5,763 bases of DNA from Gammaproteobacteria bacterium (GTDB lineage Bacteria > Pseudomonadota > Gammaproteobacteria > J113), in the NCBI GenBank assembly GCA_003694425.1, contig RFJX01000123.1:1-5763 (forward strand), read 5' to 3'. Below, piece after piece: positions 1 to 5,763 of the stretch; positions within the stretch are counted from its first letter, which is position 1, and the number at the start of each line of letters is the position of its first letter. The notes beneath the pieces are model-generated. The model searched no databases, was not told the DNA's origin, and was given only the letters and a program-made list of their open reading frames with translations. The translations under genes were made by a program, and so were the position numbers.

Positions 1-881
1 AGGCGGGTCAGCGCCTCCCGGCGGGTGTCGTGGAAATGGAGATCCTCGATCATCGACCGGTCACGGACCTTGCGGAACAGGGCGTCGAGCTGAGATGGCT
101 TCAGTCCGAATACCGTATCGAAACCCAGCGGCCGGAGCTGGTCGAGGATCTGCCGGGCCCTCGATGACAGGGGCACGGTGCGCGGGGTGTTGTTCTTGGT
201 GCGTGGCAAGTGCGCCGTGCGCTCGTCGATGTTGTCCCAGGTGAGCGAGCAGATCTCTCCGGCCCGCATCGCGGTCTCGATGGCGAACAGGAAGGCGGCC
301 CCGACACGCGCCGTCAGGGTCTCTGGAGGCGCATCCGGGGTATAGCCGGCACCGACCAGGATCGCCTCGATCTCCTCGTCCGTGATCCGCCTTTGCCTTG
401 GCGGTGGACCGGCCGGCCGGCGCACACGGCTGACCGGATTGCGGTCGATCCATTTCCATTCGTCCATGGCAATCCTGCAGGCGTTGGACAGGATCGACAT
501 CTCCCGCGAGACGGAAGCGGGGGACACGCTCTGTAGCCGCCGGTCTCGCCAGTCGGAAATGTGGGTCTCGTCCAGCGCCGACAAGGGGACCTCGGACAGC
601 TTGTCGCGCAACAGCAGGCCGATCCGCAGTTGCTCCCATCGGGCTCCGCGCTTCTTCGGTGTCACCTCCCGGCTGTATCGCTTGAGCAGATCCCCGAATG
701 TGCGTGCCTCTGCCGCGGACTCCTCCGGCGGCCTGTACTTGCCCGCCTCGATCTCCGCCTCCACCTGCGCCGCCCAGCTCCGGGCCGTCGACTTCAGGGT
801 GAACGTCCGGGAGACGCGGATCCCGCCGCGGCACACTTCCACCCGCCACCGGCCACTCTTCAGCTTGCGGAAGGCCGCCAT
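1..881 (-). CDS. Phage-type tyrosine recombinase (integrase), C-terminus cut by window edge
   Basis: Site-specific integrase that would join and excise a mobile element at the neighbouring tRNA. I read this frame directly: it is open from ATG at 881 to base 1 (293 codons plus 2 bases), and a family member usually has about 320-400 residues. Residues ~10-50 (GRWRVEVCRGG...) resemble an arm-DNA-binding domain. Residues ~60-155 look like the helical core-binding domain. The catalytic domain begins near 165. Visible catalytic residues are R206 in AMRAGEICSLTW, probably K229 in RTKNNTPRTVPL, and H284-x-x-R287 in FHDTRREALTR. The second His/Trp and the Tyr nucleophile would lie beyond base 1, so activity cannot be judged. 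The start is supported by GGAGG at 889-893 (minus strand), 7 bases before the ATG. The gene begins 188 bases past the tRNA-Leu 3' end and points away from it. Base composition is close to the neighbouring chromosome. The family call is firm; the element type is not known. Confidence 0.93.
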   Translation of the reverse strand, partial: MAAFRKLKSGRWRVEVCRGGIRVSRTFTLKSTARSWAAQVEAEIEAGKYRPPEESAAEARTFGDLLKRYSREVTPKKRGARWEQLRIGLLLRDKLSEVPLSALDETHISDWRDRRLQSVSPASVSREMSILSNACRIAMDEWKWIDRNPVSRVRRPAGPPPRQRRITDEEIEAILVGAGYTPDAPPETLTARVGAAFLFAIETAMRAGEICSLTWDNIDERTAHLPRTKNNTPRTVPLSSRARQILDQLRPLGFDTVFGLKPSQLDALFRKVRDRSMIEDLHFHDTRREALTR

Positions 882-902
882 GCCTGCCCCTCCTTCACGC
901 CG

Positions 903-944
903 CGTGCGTAAATTTTTCCGCCTTCGTGCGTAATATAGGCGTAA
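903..944. repeat. Three helically phased GCGTAA direct repeats upstream of integrase
   Basis: GCGTAA occurs at 906-911, 928-933 and 939-944 on the plus strand. The first two copies extend to an identical 9-mer, CGTGCGTAA, at 903-911 and 925-933. Start-to-start distances are 22 and 11 bases, about two and one helical turns, so all copies face one side of the DNA. The cluster covers the candidate integrase -10 and the start of its leader. This is typical of binding sites for a recombination directionality factor or a repressor, but the protein is not in the window and the role is inferred. Confidence 0.5.
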
Positions 945-959
945 AGCGTTGCGGATAAA
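932..959 (-). promoter_or_regulatory. Candidate sigma70 promoter of the integrase gene
   Basis: Reading the minus strand, TATATT at 937-932 matches five of six bases of the -10 consensus. TTTATC at 959-954 is a weak -35 match (three of six) with a 16-base spacer. Transcription would start near 925, giving a leader of about 45 bases before the integrase ATG. The -10 overlaps one copy of a repeated GCGTAA motif, which would suit repression. This rests on motif reading only. Confidence 0.35.
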
Positions 960-972
960 AGCGTGGCCTTGC

Positions 973-1050
973 GGGAAATCAAGGGGTTAGGACCCCCTTG
1001 TAACTTGTTGTTATTCTTGACGTATTCTACTGATTTTTCGGGGAAATCAA
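973..1050. repeat. Direct repeat pair GGGAAATCAA in the attachment region
   Basis: The 10-mer GGGAAATCAA occurs at 973-982 and again at 1041-1050, 68 bases apart. Both copies lie between the integrase and the tRNA 3' end. The second copy forms the right arm of a small imperfect hairpin (TGATTT at 1031-1036 with AAATCA at 1044-1049). Paired short repeats near an attachment core are the usual form of integrase arm-type sites. That reading is inference; the repeat itself is seen directly. Confidence 0.45.
980..1000. repeat. Perfect 7-bp inverted repeat (hairpin) between integrase and tRNA
   Basis: CAAGGGG at 980-986 pairs with CCCCTTG at 994-1000 across a 7-base loop. On the minus strand it lies 70 bases beyond the tRNA 3' end, so it could end the tRNA transcript before the integrase. 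There is no proper U-run after it on either strand (ATTTCCC on minus, TAACTTG on plus), so a standard intrinsic terminator is not shown. It could equally be a recombination-protein site. Confidence 0.5.
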
Positions 1051-1069
1051 CAGAATTGGGCGGAAAATT

Positions 1070-1154
1070 TGGTGCCGGGGGCGGGAATCGAACCCGCACG
1101 GGTCGCCCCACCTGATTTTGAGTCAGGCGCGTCTACCAGTTCCGCCACCCCGGC
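1070..1154 (-). tRNA. tRNA-Leu, anticodon CAA (reads UUG)
   Basis: Complete 85-base class II tRNA with CCA encoded. The acceptor stem GCCGGGG (1154-1148) pairs with CCCCGGC, followed by discriminator A and CCA ending at 1070. The anticodon stem CCTGA/TCAGG (1127-1123 and 1115-1111) closes the loop CTCAAAA, with anticodon CAA at 1120-1118. A long variable arm has a GGG/CCC stem capped by GCGA. The T arm is GCGGG-TTCGATT-CCCGC. The sequence closely resembles E. coli leuX, which has the same anticodon and is a known insertion site for islands. An integrase gene lies 188 bases past its 3' end, so it is the probable attB and its 3' part would be duplicated at the far end of the element. The tRNA is divergent from queA, 62 bases away, and looks fully functional. 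Confidence 0.97.
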
Positions 1155-1165
1155 CCGGAGGCGCA

Positions 1166-1171
1166 AGTATA
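1166..1171 (-). promoter_or_regulatory. Candidate -10 box of the tRNA-Leu promoter
   Basis: TATACT on the minus strand (1171-1166) matches five of six -10 bases. It is followed by a GC-rich stretch (TGCGCC), the discriminator type found at stringently controlled stable-RNA promoters. Transcription would start about 5 bases before the mature tRNA. No convincing -35 stands 16-18 bases upstream, so the call is moderate. Confidence 0.4.
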
Positions 1172-1198
1172 TGAGATGACCCGCCCGGGTTGCATCTT

Positions 1199-1207
1199 TG
1201 TTACCAT
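1199..1207 (+). promoter_or_regulatory. Candidate extended -10 promoter of queA
   Basis: TGTTACCAT fits the extended -10 pattern TGn plus a hexamer matching four of six bases. No good -35 lies 17 bases upstream, as is allowed for extended -10 promoters. Transcription would start near 1214, about 3 bases before the queA ATG. The motif is short and could be chance. Confidence 0.3.
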
Positions 1208-1216
1208 CCGCGCCCC

Positions 1217-3366
<2,150 letters not shown>

Positions 3367-3440
3367 AGCGCGCTGATTCGACGCCCCCGCGCGAGCCGGC
3401 AGGGGCCGCGTTCGCCGAACCTCAAGCGAGAGAACCGACA

Positions 3441-3767
3441 ATGGATTTCCTGATTGCCAATGCCTGGGCGGCCGAGCCCGCACCGCAGGGCGGGGGGCTG
3501 ATGAGCCTGCTCCCTCTGCTCATCCTCTTCGCCGCCTTCTGGTTCCTGATGATCCGGCCACAGATGAAGAAGGCCAAGGAGCACCGGCAGATGGTGGAGT
3601 CGCTCTCCAAGGGTGACGAGATCGCCACCAACGGCGGGCTCGTCGGACGGATCGTCGATCTGGGGGACAACTTCATCCTCCTCGAGGTGGCCAAGGGGGT
3701 GCAGGTCAAGGTGCAGCGCTTCGCCGTCTCCGCCGTCCTGCCCAAGGGCACCATCAAGACCCTCTGA
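3441..3767 (+). CDS. yajC: YajC, small membrane subunit of the SecDF-YajC complex
   Basis: Single-span inner-membrane protein that associates with SecD and SecF at the SecYEG translocon. It is not essential in E. coli and its exact role is still unclear. The protein has 108 residues (E. coli 110). A short periplasmic N-terminus (MDFLIANAWAAEPAPQGGG) is followed by a membrane segment at ~20-38 (MSLLPLLILFAAFWFLMI). Then come the family signature RPQMKKAKEH (39-48), the conserved KGDEIATNGGLVGRI (57-71) and the ending AVLPKGTIKTL, nearly identical to E. coli AVLPKGTMKAL. The Shine-Dalgarno is weak (GCGAGAG at 3426-3432). It lies 75 bases after tgt, the widest gap in the operon, and 21 bases before secD. 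Confidence 0.96.
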   Translation: MDFLIANAWAAEPAPQGGGLMSLLPLLILFAAFWFLMIRPQMKKAKEHRQMVESLSKGDEIATNGGLVGRIVDLGDNFILLEVAKGVQVKVQRFAVSAVLPKGTIKTL

Positions 3768-3788
3768 CCCACCCCTTCCGGACCCGAC

Positions 3789-5633
3789 ATGAATCAGTAT
3801 CCGCTCTGGAAACAGCTCCTCATCCTCTCGGTACTCCTCCTGGGGGTGGTCTACGCCTTGCCGAATCTCTACGGCGAGGACCCCGCGCTGCAGATCTCGT
3901 CGCCCCGGGGCGAGGCGATCGACTCCTTCCTGCGGGACAAGGTGATCATCGCCCTGGAGGGGGAGAAGCTCCCCTACAAGTCGATCGACATGCATCCGGA
4001 CAGCATGGTGGTCCGTTTCAGCGACACCGAGACCCAGCTCAAGGCGCGGGACATCGTCGCCGCCGCCCTGGGCGAGGACTATGTGGTGGCGGTGAACCTG
4101 GCACCCTCCACCCCTGCGTGGCTGCGAGCCATCGGCGGACAGCCGATGAATCTCGGCCTGGACCTGCGCGGCGGGGTCCACTTCCTGATGCAGGTGGACA
4201 TGGAGGCGGTGCGCAAGCAGGCAGAGACCCGCTTCGTCTCGGACCTCAAGAGCCAGTTGCGCGAGGAGAAGATCCGCTACCGCGGGGTGAAGACAGACAA
4301 GGGTACGCTGGTGGTCTCCCTGCGCAATGCCGCGGATCGGGAGAAGGCCGAGGCGCTGATCCGCAAATATTTCCCCGAGCTGCAGATCGGGGAGGGTGAG
4401 GGCAGCGAGATCCGCCTGACCATCTCCAGGGAGTATCTGGAGGAGGTGCGGAAGTTCGCGCTGCAGCAGAACATCACCACCCTGCGCAAACGGGTCAACG
4501 AGCTGGGCGTGGCAGAACCCACCATCCAGCAGCAGGGCCGGGATCGCATCGTGGTGCAGCTCCCCGGGGTGCAGGATACCGCCCGGGCCAAGGACATCCT
4601 CGGCGCCACGGCCACCCTGGAGTTCCACATGGTGGACACCGAGCACGACATCCAGGATGCGCTGGACGGCAAGCCGATCCCGGGTTCCCGCCTCTACCGG
4701 GACCGTCAGGGACAGCCGGTGCTGCTGAAGAAGCGGATCATGCTCACGGGTGACCACATCATCGACGCCTCTTCGGGTATCGACAGCCAGAGCGGCTCGC
4801 CGGCGGTGTTCATCACCCTGGACGGAAAGGGGGCCGCCAAGTTCGCCCGGGAGACCAGGGAGCGGGTCGGTCAGCCGATGGCGGTGGTGTTCATCGAGTA
4901 CAAGAGCGCCACCCGCATCGAGAACGGCAAGGTGGTGCGGGAACGCCGCAAGGTGGAGGAGGTGATCAACATCGCCACCATCCGCGAACAGCTCTCCAAG
5001 CGTTTCCAGATCACCGGCCTGGATTCCACCGAGGAGGCGCGCAAGCTGGCCCTGCTGCTGCGCGCCGGGGCCCTGGCGGCCCCGGTGGAGATCATCGAGG
5101 AGCGCACCGTCGGCCCCAGCCTGGGACAGGAGAACATCGACCGCGGGGTCGAATCGGTAATCGTCGGCTTCATCCTGGTGCTGCTGTTCATGGCGGTCTA
5201 CTACAAGGTGTTCGGCCTGTTCGCGGACGTGGCGCTGTTCGTCAATCTGGTCCTGATCGTGGCCCTGCTGTCACTGCTGCAGGCCACCCTGACCCTGCCG
5301 GGCATCGCCGGCATCGTCCTCACCGTCGGCATGGCGGTGGACGCCAACGTGCTGATCTACGAGCGGATCCGGGAAGAACTGCGCAATGGCAACTCACCCC
5401 ACGCCAGCATCCGGGCGGGTTACGAGAAGGCCTTCTCCACCATCGCCGACGCCAACATCACGACCCTGATCGCGGCCATCGTCCTGTTCGGCTTCGGGAC
5501 CGGACCGATCAAGGGCTTTGCCGTGACCCTGTCGCTGGGCATCCTCACCTCGATGTTCACCGCGATCATGGGGACCCGGGCGCTGGTCAGCCTGGTCTAC
5601 GGCGGCCGCCGCATCAAGCGGCTGGCAATCTGA
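3789..5633 (+). CDS. secD: Protein translocase subunit SecD
   Basis: Inner-membrane RND-superfamily protein. With SecF it uses the proton gradient to pull exported proteins into the periplasm after SecYEG passage. The protein has 614 residues (E. coli 615). TM1 is at ~9-25. A large periplasmic domain follows (to ~450), including NLGLDLRGGVHFLMQVD (121-137), TLRKRVNELGVAEPTIQQQG (231-250) and LGATATLEFHMV (271-282). Five more membrane segments lie at about 455-473, 478-498, 504-525, 552-572 and 576-602. The proton-relay aspartate is D518 in GMAVDANVLIYERIREE, equal to E. coli D519. Conserved LLRAGALAAPVEIIEERTVGPSLG (424-447) is intact. The start MNQYPLWK is typical of the family, but the 21 bases before it are pyrimidine-rich and contain no clear Shine-Dalgarno. 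Expression probably depends on its operon with yajC. Confidence 0.98.
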   Translation: MNQYPLWKQLLILSVLLLGVVYALPNLYGEDPALQISSPRGEAIDSFLRDKVIIALEGEKLPYKSIDMHPDSMVVRFSDTETQLKARDIVAAALGEDYVVAVNLAPSTPAWLRAIGGQPMNLGLDLRGGVHFLMQVDMEAVRKQAETRFVSDLKSQLREEKIRYRGVKTDKGTLVVSLRNAADREKAEALIRKYFPELQIGEGEGSEIRLTISREYLEEVRKFALQQNITTLRKRVNELGVAEPTIQQQGRDRIVVQLPGVQDTARAKDILGATATLEFHMVDTEHDIQDALDGKPIPGSRLYRDRQGQPVLLKKRIMLTGDHIIDASSGIDSQSGSPAVFITLDGKGAAKFARETRERVGQPMAVVFIEYKSATRIENGKVVRERRKVEEVINIATIREQLSKRFQITGLDSTEEARKLALLLRAGALAAPVEIIEERTVGPSLGQENIDRGVESVIVGFILVLLFMAVYYKVFGLFADVALFVNLVLIVALLSLLQATLTLPGIAGIVLTVGMAVDANVLIYERIREELRNGNSPHASIRAGYEKAFSTIADANITTLIAAIVLFGFGTGPIKGFAVTLSLGILTSMFTAIMGTRALVSLVYGGRRIKRLAI

Positions 5634-5638
5634 GGAGG
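5633..5638 (+). promoter_or_regulatory. Strong ribosome binding site of secF
   Basis: AGGAGG begins on the last base of the secD TGA stop and sits 7 bases before the secF ATG. It is the best Shine-Dalgarno of the plus-strand genes here, in contrast to secD, which has none. It fixes the secF start at 5646. Confidence 0.8.
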
Positions 5639-5645
5639 AAACAGC

Positions 5646-5763
5646 ATGCTGGGCATCTTCAGCAAGACCCCGAATTTCGATTTCGTCGGCAAGCGCCGCA
5701 TCGCCGGTGGACTCTCCCTGGTCCTGGTGATCGTCTCGATCGGCCTGCTGGTGATCCGCGGAC
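5646..5763 (+). CDS. secF: Protein translocase subunit SecF, N-terminal part only
   Basis: Partner of SecD in the proton-driven export complex. Only 39 codons and one further base are in the window; the family has about 300-320 residues. The visible part reads MLGIFSKTPNFDFVGKRR, a short cytoplasmic N-terminus with the common FDFxGKRR pattern. It is followed by the first membrane segment at ~19-37 (IAGGLSLVLVIVSIGLLVI) and RG. The identity rests on this match and on the position 12 bases after secD, behind a strong AGGAGG. The conserved LDFTGGT block expected just after TM1 lies outside the window. Confidence 0.93.
   Translation, partial: MLGIFSKTPNFDFVGKRRIAGGLSLVLVIVSIGLLVIRG

Larger units (their letters stand above)
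910..1070. repeat. Near-perfect inverted repeat bracketing the integrase-tRNA spacer
   Basis: GGCGGAAAATTT at 1059-1070 on the plus strand abuts the tRNA 3' end. Its near-copy GGCGGAAAAATTT is read on the minus strand at 922-910, with one extra A. The two copies point toward each other's strand and enclose the spacer. They could be inverted integrase or accessory-protein sites next to the crossover point. The one-base difference and AT-rich content leave chance possible. Confidence 0.4.

Noticed and set aside
61..849. 262-codon minus-strand open frame inside the integrase
   Set aside because: It is out of frame with the integrase, which has recognisable catalytic motifs and a Shine-Dalgarno; the low-complexity Arg/Gly/Pro-rich product is a shadow.
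382..933. 183-codon plus-strand open frame opposite the integrase
   Set aside because: It is antisense to the integrase with Arg/Ser-rich composition and no clear ribosome binding site or family match.
860..1111. 83-codon minus-strand open frame spanning tRNA-Leu and the spacer
   Set aside because: It begins inside the tRNA gene and ends in the integrase start region; the peptide is explained by structural RNA and repeats.
1190..1216. Upstream in-frame ATG extending QueA by nine residues
   Set aside because: The added MHLCYHPRP has no family counterpart, and the ATG at 1217 aligns exactly with known QueA starts.
1155..1216. preQ1 riboswitch ahead of queA
   Set aside because: The 62-base gap shows no pseudoknot-type aptamer pattern; the short ACCCG/CGGGT palindrome at 1179-1190 does not provide one.
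3383..3406. GCCCC/GGGGC inverted repeat between tgt and yajC as a terminator
   Set aside because: The stem is only 5 bp with a 14-base loop and no U-run follows, so it does not support termination inside the operon.
3410..3420. 11-base palindrome GTTCGCCGAAC upstream of yajC
   Set aside because: It has a one-base centre, so it cannot form an RNA hairpin; an operator is possible but a single short palindrome in GC-rich DNA is weak evidence.

Overview
The window looks like the edge of a mobile genetic element joined to a conserved chromosomal operon in a GC-rich gammaproteobacterium. All four complete or near-complete housekeeping proteins (QueA, Tgt, YajC, SecD) align by eye with their Escherichia coli counterparts along their whole length and keep the order queA-tgt-yajC-secD-secF. 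The high GC content and the N-terminus of SecF would suit a Pseudomonas-like or Chromatiales-like lineage, but I cannot name the genus from this sequence.

Left part (1-1069): a tyrosine-recombinase (phage-type integrase) gene runs on the minus strand and leaves the window at base 1, before its tyrosine nucleophile is reached. Between its start codon (881) and the tRNA is a distinctly AT-richer stretch of 188 bases. It holds several short repeats, a candidate integrase promoter and a 7-bp hairpin. This arrangement of integrase start, repeat-rich spacer and tRNA 3' end is what the attachment end of a prophage or integrative island usually looks like.

Middle (1070-1154, minus strand): a complete class II tRNA-Leu with anticodon CAA and encoded CCA. 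It is the probable integration target. The E. coli tRNA with this anticodon (leuX) is a classic island insertion site.

Right part (1155-5763, plus strand): queA and tgt overlap by 11 bases and encode two enzymes of queuosine synthesis in tRNA. They are followed by yajC, secD and the first 39 codons of secF, which form the accessory complex of the Sec protein-export machinery. The queA start has no Shine-Dalgarno sequence and lies just downstream of an extended -10-like motif, so its message may be leaderless. A second extended -10-like motif sits on the tgt stop codon and could give yajC-secDF its own promoter.

No new multi-gene system is visible. The parts that deserve a second look are the regulatory and attachment region at 900-1070 and the unusual translation starts of queA and secD.
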